Shown: piece by piece, positions 42,290 to 53,029 of the stretch
Numbering within the stretch: the first letter of the stretch is position 1
Layout of the letters: every line of letters starts with the position of its first letter
Assembly (NCBI GenBank): GCA_032622095.1
Contig: CP136063.1
Coordinates: 64,803,897 to 64,867,896 of the forward strand
DNA from: Siphonodentalium dalli
Taxonomy: Eukaryota > Mollusca > Scaphopoda > Gadilida > Siphonodentaliidae
DNA length: 64,000 bases
Direction: 5' to 3'
Notes under the pieces: model-generated
Databases searched by the model: none
What the model was told of the DNA's origin: nothing
The model's input: only the letters and a program-made list of their open reading frames with translations
Position numbers and translations under genes: made by a program

Positions 42290-44330
42290 TGCCCTGAGAG
42301 AATTAATTGGTCAATGCCTCCATTAATTTTCATTAATCTCCGTACTCGCCAATGGCTTGATGTTGTGCAGTAGCTTTGTCACAGTGGGTCTGTTCTTCCG
42401 TTGAGCTGTTTGTGGTTGTGTTTGCGGTTTATGTGATATCAGACGACCCATCAGCAGTTTTCTATGCGAGCTCGCGTCTCTCGTGTTGTATCTGAGTAGG
42501 TCGCCCCTGGGCGATTCCACCATCCAGCAAGATGAAGCATGTCATAATATATAAATAATTACAACAATTAGTCTGATGAATTAAGAGCCATTACATTACA
42601 GCTTTCATTGACTGCTTATTCGGTCAATGCCTCCAATAACTTTCGTTAATCCTGTGCTCGCCAATGGCATGACGTTGTGAAGTAGCTTTGTCACAGTGGG
42701 TCTGTTCTTCCCGTTGAGCTGTTCATGGTTGTGTTTGCAGTTTATGTGATATTATCAGACGCCCCATCAGTGGTTTTCTATGCGGGCTCGCGTATCTAAG
42801 TAGGTTGTATATAAGTAGGTCGCCCTGACTGAATCCACCATCCAACAAGATGAAGCATGTCATAATATATAAATAATTACAACAATTAGTCTGAATTAAG
42901 AGCCATTACATTACAGCTTTCATGCTTATTTGATCAATGTCTCAGTTTATCCCCGTGCTCGATAATGGTGTGACGTTGTGAAGTGTGTCTGATCTTCTGT
43001 TGAGCCGTTTGTGGTTGAGTTTGTGGTTTATGTGATATTATCGGATGCTCCATCCGTTGTTCTTTATGTGATATTATCGGATGCCCCATCCGTTGTTCTT
43101 TATGTGATATTATCGGATGCCCCATCCGTTGTTCTTTATGTGATATTATCGGATGCCCCATCCGTTGTTCTTTATGTGATATTATCGGATGCCCCATCCG
43201 TTGTTCTTTATGTGATATTATCGGATGCCTCATCCGTTGTTCTTTATGTGGTATTATCGGATGCCTCATCCGTTGTTCTTTATGTGATATTATCGGATGC
43301 CCCATCCGTTGTTCTTTATGTGATATTATCGGATGCCCCATCCGTTGTTCTTTATGTGATATTATCGGATGCCTCATCCGTTGTTCTTTATGTGATATTA
43401 TCGGATGCCTTTCCGTTGTTCTTTATGTGATATTATCGGATGCCTCATCCGTTGTTCTTTATGTGATATTATCGGATTCCCCATCCGTTGTTCTTTATGT
43501 GATATTATCGGATGCCTCATCCGTTGTTCTTTATGTGATATTATCGGATTCCCCATCCGTTGTTCTTTATGTGAGCTTGTGTCACTTATTATATGTTATA
43601 TATAAATAATTGAGAGTTATTATGTTACAGCTTTAATTGACATGCTTATTTAGTCAATGTCTCCATTAACTTTTGTTAATCCCCGTGCTCGACAATGGTG
43701 TGACGTTGTGATGAATCCCCTGTAGATCTCTTATACTGTATCTAAGTTGGTCGCCCTGACACAATTCGCGATCTCTTGTACTGTATCTAAGTTGGTCATC
43801 CTGTACGAATCCACCATCCAACAAGATGAAATATGTCATTATATATAAATAATTAAGATCTATTATATTACAGCTTTCATTGCATGCTTATTTGGTAATG
43901 TCTCCGTTAACTTTTGTTAATCCCCGTGCTCGACAATGGCGTGGCGTTGTGATGTAGCTTTTTCGCAGTGTGTTTGATCTTCCGTTGAGCCATTTATTGT
44001 TGTGTTTGCAGTTTATGTGATATTGTCAGACACCCCATCGGTTGTTTTCTATGCGAGCTCGCGTCTCTCGTGTTATATCATTGTCGGTCACCCTGACTGA
44101 ATCCACCATCCAACAAGATGAAGCATGTCATTATATATAAATTGCATCATTTAGAGGCGAATCTGCCATCTCTCCTACTGTATCTGAGTCTGTCACCTGG
44201 GCATATCTTCTACCAACAAGATGAAGCATGTACATGTAATTATATATAAATAATTTCACCAATTAGTCAGGTGAATTAAGAGCCATTAATACTGCATATT
44301 ACAAGTGATTCTCCCTGGTGTATTAAATAT
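42290..44330. repeat. Higher-order tandem repeat, ~300-bp units (about five)
   Basis: Landmarks recur in order: 'tcaatgcctcc.ttaa.ttt.gttaatcc.cgtgctcg', 'tggcgtgacgttgtga', 'gtttatgtgatattatcaga.g.cccatc', 'ttctatgcgagctcgcgtctc', 'aatccaccatcca.caagatgaagcatgtca' and 'taagagccattacattacagctttcatt'. Units begin near 42310, 42625, 42935, 43650 and 43895. The third unit is lengthened by internal expansion of the 36-bp segment at 43025-43575. Confidence 0.75.
43025..43575. repeat. 36-bp minisatellite with a hairpin in every unit, ~15 copies
   Basis: The unit is approximately 'gttctttatgtgatatta' + 'tcggatgccccatccgtt'. Within it CGGATG…CATCCG can pair as a 6-bp stem. Because 36 is a multiple of three, both strands stay open (MRHPIISHKEQR repeats on minus), but this reflects period, not a protein. 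The ancestor is the single 'gtgatattatcaga' segment in each ~300-bp unit. Confidence 0.85.
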
Positions 44331-44399
44331 ATATAATTAGCACAACTTTACTTTGTAAAGTTTGAGCTATTGCCATGGCTTGGGATCCGTCGTCCGTGT

Positions 44400-44895
44400 G
44401 TGCGTGACTCGTCAACAATTCCCTTTAGCACGGGCTACAGGTCGTACCTTTGGTCTGATCATTATGAAATTTGTCATGGCTGTTGACATTGACATGTAGA
44501 TGGGAACGAGTCATTTTGGGGTCATTTGGCAAAAAAACATGGCCACCAGCGACCATCTTGGATTTCAAAATTCAATCCATTAGCACGGGCTACAGGCCAT
44601 ACTGTTCATCTTAGTGTCATGAAATTTGTCATGGATGTTATAATATTGACATGTAGATGGGAACGAGTAATTTTGGGGTCATTCGGCAAAAAACATGGCC
44701 GCTGGCAGCCATCTTAGATTTTACTCTTTGCATGACTAAATCCTTTGACATAGGCTACAGGTCGTACATTTGGTCGGATCATCATAAAATGGATGTTAAC
44801 AATGACATGTAGATGGGAATGAGTCATTTTGGGGTCATTCGGCCAAAAAACATGGCCGCCAGCAGCCATCTTAGATTTTACTCTTTGTATCTCAT
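44400..44895. repeat. Tandem array of the ~150-bp 'gccgccagcagcc' repeat (three copies)
   Basis: Same landmarks as at 17835-18310 ('gaaatttgtcatgg', 'gacatgtagatgggaacgag', 'acatggcc.cc.gc..cc', 'gactaaatcc'). Units begin near 44440, 44600 and 44760. Confidence 0.8.
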
Positions 44896-45185
44896 CACAA
44901 AAAAATTACCTTCTTTACAAAGTTGAGCTACAGTGTCATTGACACTTTCATTCTTTTAAGTGTCTGAGGAATAATTTATATGAATGCCATTGAATGCATG
45001 CATCGGGGGAGGGGTAATTCACTTTTTTCCCATACAGTACAGGTAGGCCAGTGTGGGTGGGTGGTTCAGCTGCGAAAAAAGTTTTTTTTTTCCAAGTGGT
45101 CACAATTTTTTCCTCTTTTCATTTCTACAATATAAGTGTTCAGCATCATTGTTAAAGTGTGTATGCTACTTTAGGCAGTGGTTAG

Positions 45186-45332
45186 GGGGTAGTTAGTGTG
45201 GATATAGACACGATGCTTCTCAGAAATGCAGATTACGAACCAACTCAGGAATTCGCCTTTTACATCCGACCACATTGCCATTTACCAATGCTACTGGTTC
45301 CAGATGAAAATGGACAGTTATGTAGCACATGA
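45186..45332 (+). CDS. Candidate terminal exon, unknown product
   Basis: After acceptor-like AGs at 45184-45185 and 45195-45196 the plus strand codes SVDIDTMLLRNADYEPTQEF, AFYIRPHCHLPMLLVPDENG and QLCST, then TGA (45330-45332). The peptide is well mixed and protein-like over 48 codons, but short. No domain recognised and no partner exon found. Confidence 0.35.
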   Translation, partial: GVVSVDIDTMLLRNADYEPTQEFAFYIRPHCHLPMLLVPDENGQLCST

Positions 45333-46213
45333 TTAAATTTTAATATAAATAAAATGAAAAAAGCTATTCATTTATAGCATTAATATTTACTCATTACAAA
45401 GACAATTTAAAGACATATTACTTACTTGTTAGGGTGGGTGAAACTAATTGGTAAGTATTCAGGTGCTATATGCCAACTGGAGGAATGTAGCATTCTACTA
45501 ACATTGCCGAAAATCTCAAGCAATTTGACTGCACGACTCCATAGAAAACATTGTCTGAACTATGCTCAATTGTAAATATTGACTATTCGGGACACACCTA
45601 TACGTGTAGGCGATAAACTAACAAAAACGATTTCGTCATCTGCAGTCACTGCATTTAATTACTATATAATAACGACTGTGTGTTTTGTCAATTTACATAT
45701 AATATTTGTAAAATAACTACTTTGAACAAGATTATTATCCATATTTGATCACCCTACCGGAGTGTTTCACATCACTATAATTTCACATCAAAGCCATATG
45801 GATACTGTTAAATCTGTTAAAAGCCATGGTGTGAGATGGTATAACATCTTGTGGATCCAGTATTATTTGGCATAAATGTTTTGCCAAAATTGATATTTTA
45901 TTATATTGATACAGTTTTTAGGTGATAACTGGAAATTTGGTAAAATGTTCATATAACTTGTTTACAAGTCAATACTGTCATGCATCAATTAGTCTACAAA
46001 AACAAACTGGGCAACACTGGGTGCAGCTTTATATGATTCTTATCTGTTCCCAACCTGAAATTTATTTATGTTTTATTCATTTTTTCATGGGTTTTTTCTC
46101 GATATCTGATATTTGGTATGGGCAAGCTTGGTCCATGTGCTTTTTTAGTCTATAATGATCAGCCAAAATGATATGCCCAGCAGACAACATCACATGCCGG
46201 ACATCTGTACGGC

Positions 46214-46510
46214 TTATTTGTGCATGAAGATTTGAGTGGATTTTTCAGCTGGCTTCATGCTGAACTTCACAAACATTTGGCAGTTGAAATTTGGAATGAA
46301 ACTCTGGTGAGATGTGCGCTTCAGATCAATAGAGCACTCATGGCTCCCACAAAAACCATGTACTGAGTCATTCAGTTCACCATTTAAAAATTGAGTGACA
46401 ATGTGTAATATGCCAGCTTTTCTCGCTAACGGCTTGTCATCATAACCTGCAAAACACATAAACTCATCAGCCGATTGTTCTATTTGCACTGATGGCAGGA
46501 ATTCCCTCAT
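46214..46510 (-). CDS. Hypothetical minus-strand ORF next to a MITE
   Basis: The ~98-codon frame includes SVQIEQSADEFMCFAGYDDK, GILHIVTQFLNGELNDSVHG and FCGSHECSIDLKRTSH. Its upstream side is cut by the TTAA MITE that begins 12 bp away (46522). Three spaced Cys/His residues are suggestive but not a recognised finger. May be an exon interrupted by the insertion, or chance. Confidence 0.25.
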   Translation of the reverse strand: MREFLPSVQIEQSADEFMCFAGYDDKPLARKAGILHIVTQFLNGELNDSVHGFCGSHECSIDLKRTSHQSFIPNFNCQMFVKFSMKPAEKSTQIFMHK

Positions 46511-46525
46511 ATGCTAATTGTTTAA

Positions 46526-46717
46526 CCCTTTTAGTGCCAGGGGCCGATCTCATCGGCCCTATGTTATGGTCTGTAGAGTGCCCTAAAAAAAATGAATTTT
46601 TTATTTTTTTTGAATTTTTTTGTTTGGGGTTAGGCCAATGCATTCTCTTATATATGGTTGACTCGCATATATAAGAGAATGCATTGGCACAGGGTATATG
46701 AGTTGATACAAAAAGAG
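46526..46717. mobile_element. piggyBac-like MITE, right end deleted
   Basis: TTAA (46522-46525) precedes CCCTTTTAGTGCCAGGGGCC. The right side keeps 'gcattggcacagggtatatg.gttgatacaaaaa' but then jumps to GAG-TTAA (46718-46721), lacking the usual ATCGACCTGGCACTCAAAG. The palindrome (46634-46688) has lost ~14 bp at its centre. Confidence 0.75.
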
Positions 46718-46737
46718 TTAACAGCTGATTATCAACA

Positions 46738-46758
46738 CCCCCCCCCCCCCCCCCCCCC
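46738..46758. repeat. Poly(C) tract
   Basis: 21 consecutive C residues, 17 bp from the end of a MITE. Confidence 0.9.
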
Positions 46759-47289
46759 ACACTTCTCATCTCACAAATAAGACGGCTTATTCAGAATTTT
46801 AAGCTTTGGCTCAATAAGAATAGGGGAAAATATGAATAAGATGTTTATAATTTTGTTATTAAATGCATACAGAATAGCTGTATATTTTTAAAGGAATTTA
46901 TACTTGTATGACAACAAAAGATTACCAGCAGATAAATTACTACAGTTAAAAGTCACTTAACAATGCTGAAGATTTATTACGATAGGAAAAAACAAGTCCG
47001 AATTATTCGATAAATTTATCCTGAATAATAACACACTAATATATTATATCACAGAAAAGATCCGCTATTCAATTTGAACACTGGCACGATCTGACTTTCA
47101 TCAACGGTGATTCAATGCATATGAAGCTATTCTGTTTTAATGTTGAGCAAACAATGAACTGTCACACATCATTGGGCAGTATCAATTCTTTTTATGTGCA
47201 CCTATGCCATAGTATGGTAAGCATAGTGTCGACGTCCGGATTGACCACTCGATGTCCATCCGTCTGTCTGTAGACACTTTACGCATGGT

Positions 47290-47715
47290 GCGGTAACTCC
47301 AATAGTTTCTATCTGATCAAAACCAAATTGTGTATATGAGTTTCTCAGACCAAAATACAGATAGAGTTCGAATATGGGTTTGATCCGAGTTTTTTTTTAC
47401 AGAGTTATGGCCCTTTTTCAACTTAGAATTCCTGTATGCTGCCATAACTAAAAAAAAAATATCTGACCGTAACCAAATTTGGTATGCAAGTTGCTCAGCC
47501 CAAAATACATATGGAGTTCAAATATGGGTTTGATCCGATAATTTTTAATGGAGTTATGGCCCTTTGACATAGAATTCATGCATGCTTTAATAAATCAACC
47601 ATTTTTCAACTGATAGGAACCAAATTTTGTATGAGTTTCTCAACTCAAAATACAGATAGAGTTCGAATATGGGATGGATCCGATATTTTTTAATGGAGTT
47701 GTGGTCCTTTGATTA
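47290..47715. repeat. ~120-bp tandem repeat, three diverged copies
   Basis: Each copy carries 'tctgat..aaaccaaatt.tgtatg', 'ctcagaccaaaatacagatagagttcgaatatggg', 'tgatccga.tttttt' and 'gagttatggccctttt'. Copies start near 47318, 47460 and 47605. It is related to the dispersed repeat at 1676-1890. Confidence 0.7.
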
Positions 47716-48415
47716 TTTTATTCATTGCTAAAATATATCACATAACAGTTTACACTGTCCAGATAGAATCTAATCAATCAGGTTTTACAATGCCATGAAA
47801 CTCACACAAAGCAACAGAGATAGTATCCACACACCGGTCACCGCGTATCACCAACCCGGTGATCGATCGTACCGCCGATCGAGGATCCGGTCAAGCCTAT
47901 CCCATGCGATGGAAGAAGATATACGTACGCTAACATCGCTAAAATGACTGCAAATCGATATCCCAGAAAAACAGTTAACCACATATTATACAGATGGATT
48001 ATCTACTCCGCCAAAGTTTGTCAATATGGCCAATAGTTGGAAATGTCATGCATGCCACTTTACTTGGCAATTGTAGATTAGTCGATTTGTGTCAGATATA
48101 TTGTGGACTGTCAATTATTTGAAATGGCCAACCATATGGGTGTAACGTTGAAAATTAAACTCAAAGATTGACAGTTTGTGTTACATGTACAAGCTCCAAC
48201 TCGATGTGGTTGATCTGATAACACATGCTGGATCCGAGCTGATAATTTCTGGAATCCTGAGGCTCTGGTATTGTTGTTGTTGTAGGTGGCGGTGGTGGTG
48301 CCTTGTTCGTTATCACCATTATTGTTGATTAATGTGGTGTTGATGGTATTGCTGAGTCGTCTTCAGTATTGGTGGTGGTATAGCTATGGTCATTAGATAC
48401 GGATATTTTCTTTTC

Positions 48416-48697
48416 TTAAATGTAGCTATATATAGATGGTATTCGCGCAGCATTATACCGTCGTCCATGGACACAACTCTTTCCCCAATTACTTTTTGAT
48501 ATTTCCGATGGTATTAATCCAGGATGTTTTATACGTTGGTATCCGTTGTGTCCTGTTGTGTAATTTAATGTTAATTTGACGTATTCTGGTTCCTCATTTT
48601 GATGGTGGTTGATGGCGTGTTCGACTGCCGACTCCAAGGTGTTGAAAAAGAGTTGACAGCGGTGACATCCGAATGGTGTCTGGTCATGATCTGCCAT
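48416..48697 (-). CDS. Small C2H2 zinc-finger protein or first exon
   Basis: The minus-strand frame starts MADHDQTPFGCHRCQLFFN and forms a C2H2 finger (C-x2-C…H-x3-4-H: FGCHRCQLF…VEHAINHH). It continues EPEYVKLTLNYTTGHNGYQR and GLIPSEISKSNWGKSCVHGR, then a stop at 48416. A finger at the very N-terminus followed by a short 'YVKL…GY…GLIP' strand-rich module is a pattern I recall in many uncharacterised mollusc proteins. 93 codons, intact. It may continue by splicing. It lies directly upstream (minus-strand sense: downstream) of the 48.8-64 kb duplicated block. Confidence 0.5.
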   Translation of the reverse strand: MADHDQTPFGCHRCQLFFNTLESAVEHAINHHQNEEPEYVKLTLNYTTGHNGYQRIKHPGLIPSEISKSNWGKSCVHGRRYNAARIPSIYSYI

Positions 48698-49616
48698 ATC
48701 ATATCTGGAAAATTTAAATGTAAAAAATAACTTTAAGGTGCATAAAATATAATCCTGGAACTAATAAATGTTTTTAAAAGACGGTTTACTTGGCTCTGAA
48801 CTGGGATTCATGGACTTAACAAGAACATAAGTTTAGATGCCTTTTCAGTTCCCAATCGATTCCTCAATTTAGACTCAACGAGTCCGTACGATGAGATGGG
48901 GACAATAATAGAAGAGCAAGCTGATTTTTCTTAAGAATTATATCATTGGGTCAAAAATCTACAATGTAGCATGGGGTGATAAAATATTTTATAGGGCGAT
49001 ATATCAAAAACAAATAATCCTGATCAAACATTTCTACTTGTATGACTGGTGAACCATGTATCCATCCATGTATGTAATCAATGCATGTGCTTTTTACAAA
49101 ATTGTATGATTTCAATTCTGTGAAGGAGCATGGCCCTTTTATATCGAGATAATGCTTTTATCTGATTTGTTTATGCGGATCCGTGTTCCCAGTAGCAGAC
49201 TGACTTTGGTCATATATCATCAATGGCCCTGTTGGGTTTTCATATATAAATGGGAAAACACGACATTAATCCTTTTCCTGACTTAGCTGGCTTTCCTGCT
49301 TGCAGACAGAATGTGCAACTGTATTCTCCATTATACTGCATCATGTTGCACACCAAAGCCTTATGAGAATTTGTAATTTCTTCACTATAGATCCTCCACT
49401 TTTAACAGCTTATTTACCAAAGTTACACCTGTTGAAATAAAACAAATACATAGGAAATTGACAATTAAGATATTAGTATAATCTGGTCTTTCAGACCTGG
49501 GGGAGAGCAATTGCCCCATGCACAGAACTGGGGAATATTCAAGTTTCAAGTTTTATTCAGCAATACCAATGAATTTTGGTTTCTGCTATAACATAAACAT
49601 TTATTATGCTCAAGTG

Positions 49617-49778
49617 TCATGGAATAAGTTTTTCCCTTTTTGCTGTCGCTGAGGTGGATATAGGGTCTTTGCCCCATATGTTGAGCTTTAAGACTTTCGA
49701 ATTTGTTATCTGCATTGTATAGTAGTGAGAATCTTCAACTTTGTCGTAACCATAATGGAGTTGGTTGTTGCTTGCCAT
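49617..49778 (-). pseudogene. PC4-like small ORF, copy a (frameshifted)
   Basis: Minus-strand ATG at 49778: MASNNQLHYGYDKVEDSHYY, TMQITNSKVLKLNIW, then a one-base loss in the C run (gcccc where copy c has gcccccc-type length) shifts the frame and a stop follows at 49617. The same deletion is in copy d (58 kb), so it predates the large duplication. For domain discussion see the copy at 55834-56412. Confidence 0.55.
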
Positions 49779-50043
49779 TATTACCACTGTGTGTGTGTGA
49801 GTGAGTGAATAAGAACATTGTTAGATTTTCTAAGAATTGAGGGTTTATATCCCCCTCGCAGAGTTCTATAATAAGATTGAGTTACTTTGAGTCAATCGAT
49901 CAGTCGTTATCAGATTTACATGGTCATTAATTGACCAATTTAAAAGTAAAGGTAATAGGTGATGTAGAAGATATAAAATCCTTGGAACTTACAGATCCAA
50001 TGGTAATTTATAATATTAATATACAGTATAATTACCGTTTTAT

Positions 50044-50335
50044 TGATTTCCCCAAACTTGGGGAACCGCTCCATTATTTGCCCAACTGGGATTGTGTTCG
50101 GTTATCCACCATATGTCTCTTCAAGCTTCCATATGTGCCAATATTTCGGACTTGGAATGGGCTGTTGTAGTTATAGTTTTGGCCTCGTATTCATGGATAT
50201 CAGGCAGAGCTGTTGGTGATTCATCCGAGTCAGTAACGATGGATCTTTTGGTCGTATATTTCTGTGTTTTGATCGTTCCGTCATTAGATCTCTTATTGCG
50301 TATGTAATTCTCTAAGTACCCAGTGCGAGCCTTTT
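50044..50335 (-). CDS. 'VWGNQ' ORF, copy a
   Basis: The minus-strand frame is KKKARTG…ENYIRNKRSND, KTQKYTTKRSIVTDSDESPT, ALPDIHEYEAKTITTTAHSK, SEILAHMEACRDIWWITEHN and GAVPQVWGNQ before TAA. Copies at 56681-56992 and 58591-58959 are nearly identical. A donor-like GTAA follows the stop by 5 bp (GTAAGT in copy c, GTAATT here). Not recognised; the Glu/Asp-rich helical C-terminus with two Trp looks like genuine protein. No start codon is obvious in this copy. Confidence 0.4.
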
Positions 50336-50449
50336 TTTTTTCAATTCAAAATTTAGATTTTTCAAATTTTTTTTAGATTGAATTTCGTCGCTCAATTTAA
50401 CATGCAAAAAATTGTAAAAATCTTTTATAATAATAAAAAATTGATTTAA

Positions 50450-50662
50450 TTAAAAAGAAAAATTGTCATTGACATTAATTTGTTTTAGTTGTATACCAAT
50501 AATAGGTGTTATGTCCTGTTTTGAAAATATGAAGATTTTATTGCAATAGTTGCATGTAATATAATGATCCAATATCCAGAGTATAACATTTGGTAAATTG
50601 TTTTGAAACTTTACAGACTTGTTTAGGATCGTCTCTAGATGGGAGCTATCAACTGATTTCAA
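50450..50662 (-). CDS. Small ORF with Cys pair, copy a
   Basis: KSVDSSHLETILNKSVKFQN, NLPNVILWILDHYITCNYCN, KIFIFSKQDITPIIGIQLKQ then INVNDN and a stop. Near-identical copies at 57074-57260 and 59002-59214. C-x2-C in a hydrophobic context, unassigned. It precedes the 'VWGNQ' ORF on the same strand by ~110 bp. Confidence 0.3.
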   Translation of the reverse strand: MKSVDSSHLETILNKSVKFQNNLPNVILWILDHYITCNYCNKIFIFSKQDITPIIGIQLKQINVNDNFSF

Positions 50663-51424
50663 TAATTCTTTTGCAACAGATCAATTCTTTCAGGCAAAAA
50701 AACACGATGAGCGCCATCTTCCGATGCGCACCCCATGTTTTTTTATAAATGTTTTCATAAAGACAATATAGGTTTGTATTTCCCTTAATAATCCATACAA
50801 ATCTTTCAATTCACTGTTCATTTCTTACATCAGAATAGAAATTGCCAATCAAGCTTTATAGAATGAAAATATGTATACTTTAAAAGTTACCTTAGAAACA
50901 GGAAATCCTCTCAGGAACAAACTAAATCCTCCAATAAAGTCAAAATGAAAACATGTAAGTGCATCAACTACATGTAGATATATGGAAATGGATATCTGAA
51001 GTGAACTGCATATATATACAAATTTCCTCATTGATATATTCAGTTTGGTGCCGGTTTACTTGGCTCTGAACTGGGATTCATGGACTTAACAAGAACATAA
51101 GTTTAGATGCCTTTTCAGTTCCCAGTCGATTCCTCAATTTAGACTGAACGAGTCCGTACGATGAGATTGGGACAATAATAGAAGAGCAAGCTGATTTTTC
51201 TTAAAGAATTATATCATTGGGTCAAAAATCTACAATGTAGCATGGGGTGATAAAATATTTTATAGGGCGATATATTAAAAACAAATAATCCTGTTCAAAC
51301 ATTCTTACTTGTTTGACTGGTGAACCATGAATCCATGTATGTAATCAATGCATGTGCTTTTTACAAAATTGTATGATTTCAATTCTGTGAAGGAGCATGG
51401 CCCTTTTATATCGAGATAATGCTT

Positions 51425-51625
51425 CTATCTGATTTGTTTATGCGGATCCGTGTTCCCAGTAGCAGACTGACTTTGGTCATATATCATCAATGGCCCTGTT
51501 GGGTTTTCATATATAAATGGGAAAACACTTGGGCTTATACCCGCGATAATACGGTATAAACCTTGCTGCGGGAGATCTGCCAGGAAATCCCCATTCAAAA
51601 TGTTTCCCTGTCCACTCCTTAACAT
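51425..51625 (-). CDS. Small ORF in the duplicated block, copy a
   Basis: The minus-strand frame MLRSGQGNILNGDFLADLPQ, QGLYRIIAGISPSVFPFIYE, NPTGPLMIYDQSQSATGNTD is intact in both large copies (second at 59979-60179, three residue changes). Its 3' half (from VFPFIYE) is the shared block P, which is joined to different upstream sequence at 49262, so this may be an exon present in alternative contexts. Product unknown. Confidence 0.35.
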   Translation of the reverse strand: MLRSGQGNILNGDFLADLPQQGLYRIIAGISPSVFPFIYENPTGPLMIYDQSQSATGNTDPHKQIR

Positions 51626-51825
51626 GCAATATCATTTATCAAAACTGTTTGTACATAATTAAGGTGGAGATAAACACTATAGCCTTGCCATTTCGCCAAG
51701 GCAATAGTTACAATTATAAATAATTGTAAGTGGGATTTCTTCCAACTTCAGGGACTTAGGTATGGGTTTTTATTTGCCCATTTCCATATGATTTACAATT
51801 TAACAGTTACCATGCTAGTCATTAT

Positions 51826-51997
51826 GGACTCCTAGGTGCCCAATGATAGTGTTGACATTTTTGTTTGCGAGAATTTTAATTTTTTTTGGAAGAGGATATG
51901 GAGTGTGATTTCCATAACAGTTTATTTTAGTGACTATTTCTGTCTGGTACTATTTATATATTAAGCCATCACCATCATTTAGCACCCAGGAGTGCGG
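51826..51997. mobile_element. MITE related to the CTCTCAGGTGCC family
   Basis: Ends 'actcctaggtgcccaatgatagtg' and '…caccatcatttagcacccaggagt' form an inverted repeat related to the 15568-15752 MITE. It is present at the same place in copy 2 (60366-60527), so it predates the duplication. Confidence 0.6.
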
Positions 51998-52037
51998 TAT
52001 GAATTGTGGTTATTATTCAATGTCATTTGGTGTACTA

Positions 52038-52250
52038 CAGTAATGCTCCAAACAATTGACCCCTCAACCAAAGCCGAAACCCCAGGCAACCCTCCAGGAC
52101 CCAGTCGAGAATGTGGCCTGTCGCCCCCATCGGAAAGCTCTCACAGTGAGCCTTCCGATGAATGGCAACAAGCCACACCCCCGACCAAATCCCGAAAAGC
52201 CACCCACGACTCCTCCGCGGCCAAGGAGTCTATCAATTAGGGCATTACTG
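52038..52250. mobile_element. Fold-back MITE of the CAGTAATG family, copy 4, C-rich variant
   Basis: CAGTAATGCTCC … AGGGCATTACTG is flanked by TA (52036-52037, 52251-52252). Compared with the near-perfect hairpin copy at 27893-28083, the + strand has changed T to C at about 30 positions spread over both arms (ATTTAG to ACCCAG; ATATTTCCG to ACACCCCCG; GTTACC to GCCACC). Only about three A-to-G changes occur. The arms no longer pair perfectly because the A partners are unchanged. This explains the unusually C-rich + strand. The copy in the second duplicate shares the pattern. Confidence 0.85.
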
Positions 52251-53029
52251 TACATTATTCAGTGGGTTAGGATGTTCTAAACCTGGTAGAATATACAACA
52301 GCTATTGTTATAGCCTTAAATAACCATATTTTACAAAGCATAATTTTAGCATATACATGTACCCAGTATCGGTGTTGGAAATGCCCTTAGTAGAGTAAGG
52401 TGATCTCTCCCAGTAATGATTTGGGTGTCAAGTAGTATTTTTAACAGAACTCTAGCTATTAGAATTTAGCATATAAATGCAATATGTTGTGTAATTAGCT
52501 GCATACTTACTAGTTTAAATGTGAAGATGATTTTTTAATTTTTTGTTTTGTTTTGTTTTAATTGTGACTTTTGCTCAATCTGTCATTTTAAGGAGTACCG
52601 GAATGTACATGTATGAAACAGTTTGTCCCAAAATACGATAAGGTTTTCTTTGTTGAGACATAACTTGGTACACTACAATTCAAAACTATGTGTGGGGGAG
52701 ATCACATCTTTACTAGTAACTATTTGAGTGGTAGACTGGTTTATCAAAATTTCTACCCAAAACGCACTGGTGACCATTATCTAGAGAGGCTAGTGGGGAA
52801 AAGATTATTATTAATTTATTTCATTTCATTTTCCATTTATTTTTTATTGTTATAACTATTTTTGTTTTTATTTATTTTTTGTTTTTTTGGAATAGTGGCT
52901 TTGTTTCTTTGTAAACACCCTTTTTTTAGTTTTGAGATTAAGGTCAGATCTATTATTATAATTTATATATATAAGTACGGGGTAATCATTTGCCCGATAT
53001 TATGACTTTTCCCGAAAATGGGAAACAAA

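Noticed and set aside
42934-43609. Overlapping open frames of 60-147 codons on both strands coding a 12-residue repeat
   Set aside because: They result from a 36-bp tandem repeat (multiple of three). Several frames are open at once, units are rich in identical nucleotides, and there is no start context or non-repeat coding flank.
52056-52280. Pro-rich ORFs on both strands of the C-rich MITE
   Set aside because: They arise from loss of T on one strand of a non-coding hairpin MITE, which removes stop codons. There is no counterpart in the other copies of the family.
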